From an uncultured Clostridia bacterium (GTDB taxonomy: Bacteria; Bacillota; Clostridia; Christensenellales; QALW01), in NCBI GenBank assembly GCA_934434555.1, contig CAKRZX010000004.1:62001-126000 (forward strand): a DNA stretch of 64,000 bases, given 5' to 3'. Below, piece after piece: positions 41,019 through 48,913 of this stretch. The position numbers and the translations under genes were made by a program. Positions within the stretch are counted from its first letter, which is position 1; each line of letters opens with the position of its first letter. The notes beneath the pieces were generated by a model. It saw only the letters and a list, made by a program, of their open reading frames with translations. It had not been told where the DNA came from and made no database searches.

Positions 41019-43547
41019 ATGGACAGAAGACTTCTTACCGGAATACAAAAAACCGACCGAATTACAAAACTTATAAACGACCTTTACGCGAAAATGCCCG
41101 AAATTGAGGCTGACCGTGCGGAACTTATTACCGAATCTTACAGGCAGACCGAAAGCGAGCCGATAATTTCACGCAGAGCAAAGGCATTTGCGCATATTTT
41201 AAGGAATATTCCCATAACAATACGCGAGGGTGAACTTATTGTAGGTTCAAGCACAAAGGCCCCCCGCGGCTGTCAGACATTCCCCGAGTTTTCGTTTGAA
41301 TGGCTTGAAAGCGAGTTTGATACCATAGAGCACCGCAGCGCCGACCCGTTTTATATTTCCGAGGACACAAAAAAGAGAATAAGGGCAGCGAACGAATACT
41401 GGAAAGGCAAGACCACCAGTGAACTTGCCACGGAGTATATGGCACCCGAAGCGCGCCTTGCAATAGAGCACAATTTTTTCACCCCCGGCAACTACTTCTA
41501 TAACGGTGTAGGCCACGTTACCGTTGACTACGGCAAGGTTCTCCGCATAGGCTTTAAGGGAATCCGTGCCGAGGCGGAAGCGGAAAGGGAAAAATGCCTT
41601 GTTTCCGACAGCGATTATGCGTCACGCACGCATTTTCTTGACGCGGTTATTATCAGTTGCGATGCAATAATGTGTTATGCATCACGTTATGCTTCCCTTG
41701 CCGAAGAGCTTGCGCAAAAAGAAAGCGATTTGACCCGGAAAGCGGAACTTAAACGCATTGCATCAAACTGCCGCCATGTTCCGGCTAACGGTGCAAACGA
41801 TTTTTATGAAGCCTGCCAATCTTTCTGGTTTGTACAGCAGCTTCTTCAAATGGAATCAAGCGGGCACTCAATTTCGCCCGGACGTTTTGACAGATATATG
41901 TATCCGTATTATAAAAAAGATATGGATTCCGGCAGAATTACATTGGAACAGGCTCAGGAGCTTATTGACTGCATCTGGGTTAAACTCAATGACCTTAATA
42001 AGGCCCGCGATGCGGCGTCTTCCGAGGGTTTTGCAGGTTACAGCCTGTTCCAGAACCTTATCTGCGGCGGGCAGGACGAATTCGGGCTTGACACAACGAA
42101 CGACCTTTCGTATATGTGCCTTGAAGCATCAATGCACGTGCGTCTTCCTCAGCCTTCGCTTTCGGTGCGCGTATGGAACTGCTCGCCCCACGATTTTCTT
42201 ATCAAAGCGGCGGAACTTACCCGCACCGGAATAGGTCTGCCGGCTTATTATAACGATGAAGTTATTATACCGTCCCTTTTAAGCCGCGGTCTTTCACTGC
42301 AAGACGCGAGGGATTACAATATAATCGGCTGTGTTGAACCCCAGAAATCGGGTAAAACCGAGGGTTGGCACGATGCGGCATTCTTCAACATGTGCCGTCC
42401 TTTGGAAATGGTGTTTTCCCGCGGTATAGACGCCGGAGTACGCGTTTCTCCCGAAACGCAGGCAGTTGAAGACATGCTTGATTTTGACGATTTCTACAAT
42501 GCATATAAAAAGCAATCGGAATATATGATCCGTTTGCTTGTAAATGCGGACAATGCCATTGACTGTGCCCACCGTGACCGTTGCCCGCTGCCTTTCCTGT
42601 CATCCATGGTTGACGACTGCATTAAAAGCGGCAAGTCTGTTCAGGAAGGCGGCGCCGTTTACAATTTTACCGGACCGCAGGGCTTTGGAATTGCAAATAT
42701 GGCAGACTCTATGTGGGCAATAAAAAAACTTGTGTTTGAAGAGCACCGTTACTCACTTGAAGATTTCCGCAATGCGCTTAACAAGAATTTCGGTAAGGAT
42801 ATGGATTCCAAAATGGCAGAAAAACTTACCGCAAAAGCCGTTTTTGACGCGGCAAAGAAGGGTGAAACCCTTACCGATGCGGAAATCGTGGGCATTTATA
42901 ACGGCATAAAAACCAACAACTGCCCCGAAGACGAAAAAGAGTTTTTCGCCAAAATGCTTGACGATATCGATGCTCTTGAAAAATACGGCAACGACTGCCG
43001 CGAAATTGACCTGTTCGCCCGTGATGTTGCCTACACTTACACACGCGTACTTGAACAGTTTTCCAATCCCCGCGGCGGGAAATTTCAGGCAGGACTTTAC
43101 CCCGTTTCGGCAAACGTACCTTTGGGCGCGCAAACAGGCGCAACTCCCGACGGACGTCTTGCCTTTACTCCCGTTGCAGACGGCGTCTCGCCCGCGGCGG
43201 GCAGAGATACCCACGGTCCCACCGCGGCGGCAAACTCAGTTTCTAAGCTTGACCACTATATTGCGTCAAACGGCACGCTTTACAATATGAAATTCCATCC
43301 CTCCGCGCTTAAAGGCAGAGCGGGGCTTGAAAGTTTTGTTGCCCTCGTAAGGGGATATTTTGACCAGAAGGGCAGCCATATGCAGTTTAACGTTGTCAGC
43401 CGCGAAACGCTCCTTGATGCGCAGAAGCACCCTAAAAACTACAAATCACTTGTAGTCCGCGTTGCGGGTTACAGCGCCCTGTTCACCACACTTTCGCGCT
43501 CGTTACAGGATGATATTATTAACCGCACCGAGCAGGGAGGCTTTTAA
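41019..43547 (+). CDS. Glycyl radical enzyme, glycerol/1,2-propanediol dehydratase class
   Basis: This 842-residue enzyme is a PFL-fold glycyl radical enzyme. The radical glycine is G817 in RVAGYSA, and the catalytic cysteine is C438 in GCVEP with base E440. H166 (GVGHVTVDY), H283-S284 (SGHSISPGRF) and H451-D452 (GWHDAAFF) match, with constant offsets, the substrate residues I recall for the B12-independent glycerol dehydratase (H164, H281/S282, C433, E435, D447). Choline TMA-lyase would have Thr and Tyr near 451 and 455, where this has His and Phe. ATG 41019 follows GGGAGG. Glycerol versus propanediol is not decided. No microcompartment genes are adjacent. Confidence 0.88.
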   Translation: MDRRLLTGIQKTDRITKLINDLYAKMPEIEADRAELITESYRQTESEPIISRRAKAFAHILRNIPITIREGELIVGSSTKAPRGCQTFPEFSFEWLESEFDTIEHRSADPFYISEDTKKRIRAANEYWKGKTTSELATEYMAPEARLAIEHNFFTPGNYFYNGVGHVTVDYGKVLRIGFKGIRAEAEAEREKCLVSDSDYASRTHFLDAVIISCDAIMCYASRYASLAEELAQKESDLTRKAELKRIASNCRHVPANGANDFYEACQSFWFVQQLLQMESSGHSISPGRFDRYMYPYYKKDMDSGRITLEQAQELIDCIWVKLNDLNKARDAASSEGFAGYSLFQNLICGGQDEFGLDTTNDLSYMCLEASMHVRLPQPSLSVRVWNCSPHDFLIKAAELTRTGIGLPAYYNDEVIIPSLLSRGLSLQDARDYNIIGCVEPQKSGKTEGWHDAAFFNMCRPLEMVFSRGIDAGVRVSPETQAVEDMLDFDDFYNAYKKQSEYMIRLLVNADNAIDCAHRDRCPLPFLSSMVDDCIKSGKSVQEGGAVYNFTGPQGFGIANMADSMWAIKKLVFEEHRYSLEDFRNALNKNFGKDMDSKMAEKLTAKAVFDAAKKGETLTDAEIVGIYNGIKTNNCPEDEKEFFAKMLDDIDALEKYGNDCREIDLFARDVAYTYTRVLEQFSNPRGGKFQAGLYPVSANVPLGAQTGATPDGRLAFTPVADGVSPAAGRDTHGPTAAANSVSKLDHYIASNGTLYNMKFHPSALKGRAGLESFVALVRGYFDQKGSHMQFNVVSRETLLDAQKHPKNYKSLVVRVAGYSALFTTLSRSLQDDIINRTEQGGF

Positions 43548-44329
43548 TGGCACTTGATACAGTCGGAAGGATATTCGACATCCAGCGTTTTTCCGTGCAT
43601 GACGGACCGGGAATACGCACAATAGTTTTCCTTAAAGGATGTGTTTTAAGGTGCCGTTGGTGCTGCAATCCCGAATCTCAGGAATTCGGCATTCAAACAA
43701 TGCGCCGCGGCGGAAAAACGGAAACCGTGGGCAGAGACGTCACCGCAGGCGAAGTGCTTGATACCGTTGAAAAGGACAGGATTTACTATCGGCGTTCCGG
43801 CGGAGGAATGACACTGTCCGGCGGTGAAACCCTCTGTCAGCCTGATTTTGCCCTTGCCTTGTTTGAAGGCGCGCATGACCGAGGCATTAACACAGCCATT
43901 GAAACAACATCATTTGCTAAATGGGAAGTAATTGAGCGGCTTTTGCCCCACATCGACACCTATATGATGGATATCAAGCATATGAATCCGGCAAAGCACA
44001 AAGAATTTACGGGGCAGGGAAACGATCTGATTCTTGAAAACGCAAAGAAAATCGGCGCAGCGGGTGCAAATTTGATAATCCGCGTGCCCGTTATCCCCGG
44101 ATTCAACGACACAAAAGAGGAAATTTCCGATATTGCCCGCTTTGCGGCTGAAATTCGGGGTGTAAAGCATATTCATCTTTTGCCGTACCACCGTTTGGGC
44201 ATTGATAAGTACACAGGGCTTGGCAGGGAATATACGCTTTCCGAAATTCTGCCGCCGTCAAACGAAAAAATGTTTGAATTGCTTGACGTTGCCCTCTCTT
44301 CCGGGCTTGATGCGCAAATCGGCGGATAG
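43547..44329 (+). CDS. Glycyl radical enzyme activating enzyme (radical SAM), short form
   Basis: This 260-residue radical SAM protein installs the glycyl radical on the neighbouring dehydratase. The cluster motif C32-x3-C36-x2-C39 lies in LKGCVLRCRWCC, and the SAM-binding GGxT-type segment is MTLSGGETL. It starts at the last base of the dehydratase gene, so the pair is coupled. Unlike most diol-dehydratase and CutD activases (about 300 residues), there is no ferredoxin-like insertion with extra CxxCxxCxxxC clusters after NPESQ. In this it resembles PFL activase. Confidence 0.92.
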   Translation: MALDTVGRIFDIQRFSVHDGPGIRTIVFLKGCVLRCRWCCNPESQEFGIQTMRRGGKTETVGRDVTAGEVLDTVEKDRIYYRRSGGGMTLSGGETLCQPDFALALFEGAHDRGINTAIETTSFAKWEVIERLLPHIDTYMMDIKHMNPAKHKEFTGQGNDLILENAKKIGAAGANLIIRVPVIPGFNDTKEEISDIARFAAEIRGVKHIHLLPYHRLGIDKYTGLGREYTLSEILPPSNEKMFELLDVALSSGLDAQIGG

Positions 44330-44349
44330 ATAATTATTTAATAAGTTGT

Positions 44350-44374
44350 GCGGCGGGCATTGCCCGCCGTTTTT
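44350..44374 (+). terminator. Terminator of the glycyl radical operon
   Basis: CGGCGGG (44351-44357) and CCCGCCG (44363-44369) with a short loop are followed by five T, 21 bases after the activase stop. Confidence 0.85.
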
Positions 44375-44413
44375 ACGCAATGCAAAAAGCGGGAGCACAA
44401 TGCGCTCCCCTAC
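44374..44413 (-). repeat. Palindromic element, left flank of the repeat array
   Basis: A 40-base element whose core GGGAGCACAATGCGCTCCC is an imperfect palindrome, preceded by a short ACGCAATGC hairpin-like piece. A near copy lies at 45690-45731 in the same orientation. Read on the minus strand it has the head GTAGGGGAGC. The 77 bases between this and the array hold only a weak GGGTTTTC/GAAAAACCC hairpin. Confidence 0.65.
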
Positions 44414-44490
44414 AACGTAAGACGAACAAAGCACACAAGCACGGGCAAGGCGAAGTACGGGTTTTCTGCATAATTTGAAAAACCCATTTC

Positions 44491-45627
44491 ACACCGTAGG
44501 GCAGGGGTTTATCTCCTGCCGTGAACATAAAAAGATTGCGGACTTGCAAGGGATATAATGTTACTTATCATTCATGTTGCCTGTCATTCCGCCATACACC
44601 CTTTCGCCCGCATAAGCCCGCCTTTCCGAATTTCGGCGGGACATAAAGCCCCGCCCTACCGCATAGACCAGATAAAGAGCATATAAAAAACAACGCAAAA
44701 ATGATTTTATCGTATATTTTGTCTTACCTCTAAACCTATTTTAACACCGTAGGGCAGGGGTTTATCTCCTGCCGTGAACATAAAAAGATTGCGGGCTTGC
44801 AAGGGATATAATGTTACTTATCATTCATGTTGCCTGTCATTCTGCCATACACCCTTTCGCCCGCATAAGCCCACTCTCCCGAATTCGGCGGGACATAAAG
44901 CCCCGCCCTGCCGCATAGACCAGATAAAGAGCATATAAAAAACAACACAAAAATGATTTTATCGTATATTTTGTCTTACCTCTAAACCTATTTCACACCG
45001 TAGGGCAGGGGTTTATCTCCTGCCGTGAACGCAAAAAGATTAAAGGTTTTCAAACGATATAATGTTGACTGTCTTTCTGTAACACATCCGTTCTCACGCA
45101 TAAATCCGCCTTTCCGAATTCGGCGGGACATAAAGCCCCGCCCTGCCGCATAGACCAGATAAAGAGCATATAAAAAACAACGCAAAAATGATTTTATCGT
45201 ATATTTTGTCTTACCTCTAAACCCATTTCACACCGTACGGCAGCAGGTTTATCTCCTGCCGTGAACGCAAAAGAATTGTGTTTTGTAAAATATATATCCT
45301 TGCAAAAAAACTGTTTCACGGTATAAAATCATCTTTCCGAATTTCGGCGGGACATAAAGCCCCGCCCTACCGCATAGACCAGATAAAGAGCATATAAAAA
45401 ACAACGCAAAAATGATTTTATCGTATATTTTGTCTTACCTCTAAACCCATTTCACACCGTAGGGCAGGGGTTTATCTCCTGCCGTGAACATAAAAAGATT
45501 GCAGACTTGCAAGGGATATAATGTTACTTATCATTCATGTTGCCTGTCATTCCGCCATACACCCTTTCGCCCGCATAAGCCCATCTTTCCGAATTTCGGC
45601 GGGACATAAAGCCCCGCCCTGCCGCCT
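44491..45627. repeat. Tandem array of five compound palindromic repeats
   Basis: Five units begin (ACACCGTA) at 44491, 44744, 44995, 45230 and 45454, giving spacings of 253, 251, 235 and 224 bases; the fifth ends early near 45627. Each unit holds a forward palindrome GTAGGGCAGG...CCTGCC, a variable middle, a reverse palindrome CGGCGGG...CCCGCCCTACCG, and a nearly invariant 75-base AT-rich spacer (ATAGACCAGATAAAGAGCAT...). The middles of units 3 and 4 differ most. No convincing open frame, transposase or tRNA is present. It lies between the activase terminator and the convergent ribF terminator. Confidence 0.85.
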
Positions 45628-45689
45628 GAAACAAATACAGAACGCAAAACAGGCGTTTCAAAAGGAACACAAGCTTCTTGTAGAGGCGA

Positions 45690-45731
45690 CGTTTACACAA
45701 TGTAAAAGCGGGAGCGCAATGCACTCCCCTG
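45690..45731 (-). repeat. Palindromic element, right flank of the repeat array
   Basis: A near copy of the element at 44374-44413, with core GGGAGCGCAATGCACTCCC and similar flanks (TTTACACAATGTAAAAGC). The two copies are direct repeats bracketing the array. Between 45628 and 45690 I see nothing further. Confidence 0.65.
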
Positions 45732-45783
45732 CCGCAGCAACATATTTTTGCATACCGTATCTGTTCCGCACCGCACTTTTTAC

Positions 45784-45809
45784 AAAAAAGCGGGCGCACA
45801 AGCACCCGC
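45784..45809 (-). terminator. Terminator of the rimP-ribF operon
   Basis: GCGGGCGC (45790-45797) and GCACCCGC (45802-45809) form an 8-base stem with one G-U pair; six T follow on the minus strand. It abuts the ribF stop. Confidence 0.9.
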
Positions 45810-45810
45810 A

Positions 45811-46683
45811 TTACATCTTGTATTTAAGCAGCCCGTCCGTAAGCGCAACGTCAAATTCAAGTTGTGCTTTAAGTGAATCAAGGGAATCAAATTTCTTTTC
45901 ATCGCGCAGCCTTTCGGCAAATTCAAGCTTTATATTTTCGCCGTAAACATCGCCGTCAAAGCCCAGTACATAGGTTTCAACGGAAATCACGCCCGAATCA
46001 CTTACCGTGGGATTCGCGCCGATGTTGGTCATTCCCTTATATTTTTTCCCTAAAAGGGTGCACACCGTTGCATATACACCCGGTTCAGGCAGCATTTTGC
46101 CCGAACCGTACGCCGTGTTGACGGTGGGGAAACCTATCGTATGCCCCACGTGCCGCCCGTGAACCGTAACTCCGCTTACTGCGTAGCGCCTGCCCAAAAG
46201 CAGATTTGCCTTTAACACATCGCCTGACGAAAGAGCATTGCGAATCCCGGTTGACGAAACGAGAATGCCGTCCTGTATGTACGGCGGAACAGTCAACACG
46301 TTAAATCCGAATTTCTTCCCGAGTTCAGTAAGTTCCTTGCCCGAACCTTGGGCATTTTTGCCGAATCGGTGGTTGAACCCAGCAACGATTGTTTTCGGCG
46401 AGAACCGATTCACAAGAGATTTTATGTATTCTTCCGGCGAAAGTGCGGATATTTCTTCGTCAAAATGCTGCATAAACACTTCATCCGCACCGGCAGAAAG
46501 CAAAAGCGCTTTCTTTTCTTCCGGCAGAGAAAGCATAGAATCAATTTTTTTGAAACAGTACGCGGGCGGTGCGTCAAACGTACAGGCGATTACTCTGCCG
46601 CCCGTTTTCTGCGCCTGAAAAAGCAGCGCCCTGTGGGCAATATGAACGCCGTCGAACGTGCCCAAAACAAGAGTGTTTTCCAT
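45811..46683 (-). CDS. ribF: Bifunctional riboflavin kinase/FMN adenylyltransferase
   Basis: This 290-residue enzyme makes FMN and then FAD. The N-terminal nucleotidyltransferase has LGTFDGVHIAH (about 7-17) and the region ISSTGIRNAL near 158-167. The C-terminal flavokinase has GFPTVNTA (about 183-190) and TNIGANPTVSD (about 217-227). It is the last gene of the rimP operon, abutting truB, the usual Firmicutes order. Confidence 0.95.
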   Translation of the reverse strand: MENTLVLGTFDGVHIAHRALLFQAQKTGGRVIACTFDAPPAYCFKKIDSMLSLPEEKKALLLSAGADEVFMQHFDEEISALSPEEYIKSLVNRFSPKTIVAGFNHRFGKNAQGSGKELTELGKKFGFNVLTVPPYIQDGILVSSTGIRNALSSGDVLKANLLLGRRYAVSGVTVHGRHVGHTIGFPTVNTAYGSGKMLPEPGVYATVCTLLGKKYKGMTNIGANPTVSDSGVISVETYVLGFDGDVYGENIKLEFAERLRDEKKFDSLDSLKAQLEFDVALTDGLLKYKM

Positions 46684-47562
46684 CTATCTCTCACCCAGAT
46701 AACATTTGTTAAAGTATTTTCCGTTTTCCCTTTTGCCGATACCGAAGAACTGATTATCGCAGTAAAGACGCACATATTCATTAGTGTGCAACTGTGCATA
46801 TTTTTCATCGATCGGATTTCCGTTGTACAGCGCCTTGAACATTGCACCGTCAATATTGCAAACGGGCATATAATCTATTGCATCGCTTGTATCAACAAGA
46901 AACGACAAGTCGTTCCGCTTCATCATCTCTTCGATTTCGCTTATTTTCTTTGAGTTTTCAACGTTTCTGCCTGCGGCGGAAATGCGCAAAAGATGCTGCA
47001 TATATGCGCCGCAGCCAAGCATCTGCCCTATATCGTGGCAAATTGTGCGTATATACGTACCCTTACTGCACGTAACACTTATACTGCACGCGTTGTTTTC
47101 TGTTTCACTTACGCGCGATATTGAATAAATTTCCACTTCCCGCGGCTCGATTTCCACCGTTTCACCCTTTCGGGCAAGTTCGTAAAGCCGCTGTCCGTTT
47201 TTGTGAATTGCCGAATACATAGGCGGAATCTGCCTGATTTTGCCCGAAAACGAACTTATCGTTTCATCAAGCGTTTTTATTGAAAACTCGGGAACGGATT
47301 CCGTTAAAACAGTGCCGCTTCCGTCCTGTGTGTCGGTAGTTTTGCCGAAAACGATTCTTGCGGTATACGTTTTGGGAAACGCGGTCAAAAAATCAAAAAG
47401 TTTTGTTGCCTTGCCCACGCAGATAACAAGCACGCCCTCGGCGTCAGGGTCGAGAGTGCCGCAGTGGCCTATGCGCCGCTGGTGCAGCACGCCTTTAAGT
47501 TTGTTTACCGCGTCGCCGCTTGTCCAGCCGGGTTCTTTATAAAGGTTTATTACGCCCTCCAT
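46684..47562 (-). CDS. truB: tRNA pseudouridine(55) synthase
   Basis: This 292-residue enzyme makes pseudouridine 55 in tRNA T-loops. The catalytic motif GTLDP has D38 in GHCGTLDPDAEG. The length is typical for the Firmicutes form with a C-terminal PUA-like part. It overlaps the nrnA stop by one base and abuts ribF. Confidence 0.95.
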   Translation of the reverse strand: MEGVINLYKEPGWTSGDAVNKLKGVLHQRRIGHCGTLDPDAEGVLVICVGKATKLFDFLTAFPKTYTARIVFGKTTDTQDGSGTVLTESVPEFSIKTLDETISSFSGKIRQIPPMYSAIHKNGQRLYELARKGETVEIEPREVEIYSISRVSETENNACSISVTCSKGTYIRTICHDIGQMLGCGAYMQHLLRISAAGRNVENSKKISEIEEMMKRNDLSFLVDTSDAIDYMPVCNIDGAMFKALYNGNPIDEKYAQLHTNEYVRLYCDNQFFGIGKRENGKYFNKCYLGER

Positions 47563-48506
47563 TAAAGTATCTCCCCTATTTTCTTCAAAACAGCGTTTAT
47601 TACCTGTTCCCGCGTGCCGCTTAAAGTTGCGCCCGCGGCAAGTTTGTGTCCGCCGCCGCCGAATTCGGCGCAGATTGCCGAAACGTCGTAATCGGGTTTT
47701 GAGCGCATACTCAATTTATAGCCCTCGGGAATCTGACGGATAAAAAACGCTATAAGCGTACCCTCAACCGAACGGCAGGATTCAACCGCACCGTCGGAAT
47801 CGGCGGAATCCGCGTCAAATTCAAGATAATCTTCTGTATCAAGATACGTATATGTTACTTTTCCGTCAAATGCCTGTTTAACGTGTTCCGACGCTCTGCC
47901 GCGAATATGGGTCTTTTTAAGGCTTGCGGTCTGAAAAAGAATCGATATTATTTCATCCTGACGGATATCGAATTCGTAAAGACGGGCGGTATCGGCAACG
48001 TCGCGAGCTGTAACACCTGCGTGAGAAAGCCTGCCCGTGTCGGTGGATATTCCCACAAACAGCGCGCGTGCGATTTCCCTGTCAAGGGGAATTCCCATTT
48101 CGTCCGCAAGAGCAAGCACCAAAAACGCGTTTGCCGAGCGGGTGTCCACAACATTTACATCAGCAAAGCGGGTATTCGTGGCGTGGTGGTCAATCTGCGC
48201 CTTTCGGGGCGTGCGCTCAAACAGAGCACGGCAATTGCCCATACGCTCAACGTCCGAAACGTCAGCCGCAATAACGCTGTCAAAGCCGTCAAGGTCGGTA
48301 TTCTCCCTTACAAGAGCGGCAATCTCGGGTATTTTCATAAAATCTTCCGGCACACTGCCCTCGCAGAACCATTTTGCCTGTTTCCCCGATTTTTTTATAA
48401 GTGATATAAGTGCGGCGGCACTGCCCAAAGTGTCGCCGTCCGGTGAAACGTGAGAAATTACCGCAAAACGGGAGCCGTTTTTAATAAACTCCGCAAGTTG
48501 TTTCAT
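47562..48506 (-). CDS. nrnA: DHH-DHHA1 phosphoesterase (NrnA-type oligoribonuclease/pAp phosphatase)
   Basis: This 314-residue protein cleaves nanoRNA and 3'-phosphoadenosine 5'-phosphate, with some members acting on pApA from c-di-AMP. DHH motifs are HVSPDGDTLGS (about 19-29), IAADVSDVER (about 78-87) and IDHHATN (about 103-109). The DHHA1 motif GGGGHKLAAGA is near 284-294. It overlaps rbfA by 4 bases. With pgpH in the same window it could complete c-di-AMP breakdown, which is inference. Confidence 0.92.
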   Translation of the reverse strand: MKQLAEFIKNGSRFAVISHVSPDGDTLGSAAALISLIKKSGKQAKWFCEGSVPEDFMKIPEIAALVRENTDLDGFDSVIAADVSDVERMGNCRALFERTPRKAQIDHHATNTRFADVNVVDTRSANAFLVLALADEMGIPLDREIARALFVGISTDTGRLSHAGVTARDVADTARLYEFDIRQDEIISILFQTASLKKTHIRGRASEHVKQAFDGKVTYTYLDTEDYLEFDADSADSDGAVESCRSVEGTLIAFFIRQIPEGYKLSMRSKPDYDVSAICAEFGGGGHKLAAGATLSGTREQVINAVLKKIGEIL

Positions 48507-48856
48507 TTTTCTTCCTCTTTAATCTTATTGAGAATCTCGCTTATGTGAATGCTGTACTCTATTGAATCGTCGGGGATAAAGGTAAGTTCGGGCATTTTGC
48601 GCACGCTTATATAGTCGGATAACTGACGCTTGATAAACCCTTTTGCCATTTCAAGTCCCTCAAAGGTCTGTTTCTTTTCTTCTTCCGTCCCGAGAACCGA
48701 AATAAACACTTTGCAATACTGCAAATCGTTTGAAAGTTCGCATTTTACGATACTTGCCATACTGCTTACACGGGGGTCGTGAATATCGTTTCTGATAATA
48801 TCGGCAAGGGCGCGCTGAATTTCAAGCCCAAGCCTGTCTGAACGTTTGTACTGCAT
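48503..48856 (-). CDS. rbfA: Ribosome-binding factor A
   Basis: This 117-residue KH-like protein assists 16S rRNA 5'-end maturation. The family patterns RLGLEIQRALADIIRN, HDPRV and VRKMPELTFIPDDSIEYS are clear. The start MQYKRSDRLG at 48856 is canonical, but no ribosome site precedes it; an upstream in-frame ATG at 48877 lies in a hairpin. It overlaps nrnA by 4 bases. Confidence 0.92.
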   Translation of the reverse strand: MQYKRSDRLGLEIQRALADIIRNDIHDPRVSSMASIVKCELSNDLQYCKVFISVLGTEEEKKQTFEGLEMAKGFIKRQLSDYISVRKMPELTFIPDDSIEYSIHISEILNKIKEEEK

Positions 48857-48865
48857 ATAAATACA

Positions 48866-48891
48866 CGAAAAACGCATTGCGAAAATGCGTT
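48866..48891 (-). terminator. Terminator-like hairpin between infB and rbfA
   Basis: AACGCATT (48871-48878) and AATGCGTT (48884-48891) form a perfect 8-base stem with a 5-base loop; TTTCG follows on the minus strand, so the T run counted with the stem is five. It may reduce read-through into rbfA or mark RNA processing. Confidence 0.6.
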
Positions 48892-48913
48892 TTTCCGCTC
48901 CTTTTTTTGAAAT

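Noticed and set aside
44988..45185. Open frames inside the repeat array (for example 44988-45185 minus and 45521-45946 plus)
   Set aside because: They span repeat boundaries, have no ribosome sites and reuse the same repeat bases in different frames.
44330..45790. CRISPR array as an explanation of the repeat region
   Set aside because: Units are 224-253 bases with internal palindromes, not 25-40-base repeats with unique spacers, and no cas gene is present.
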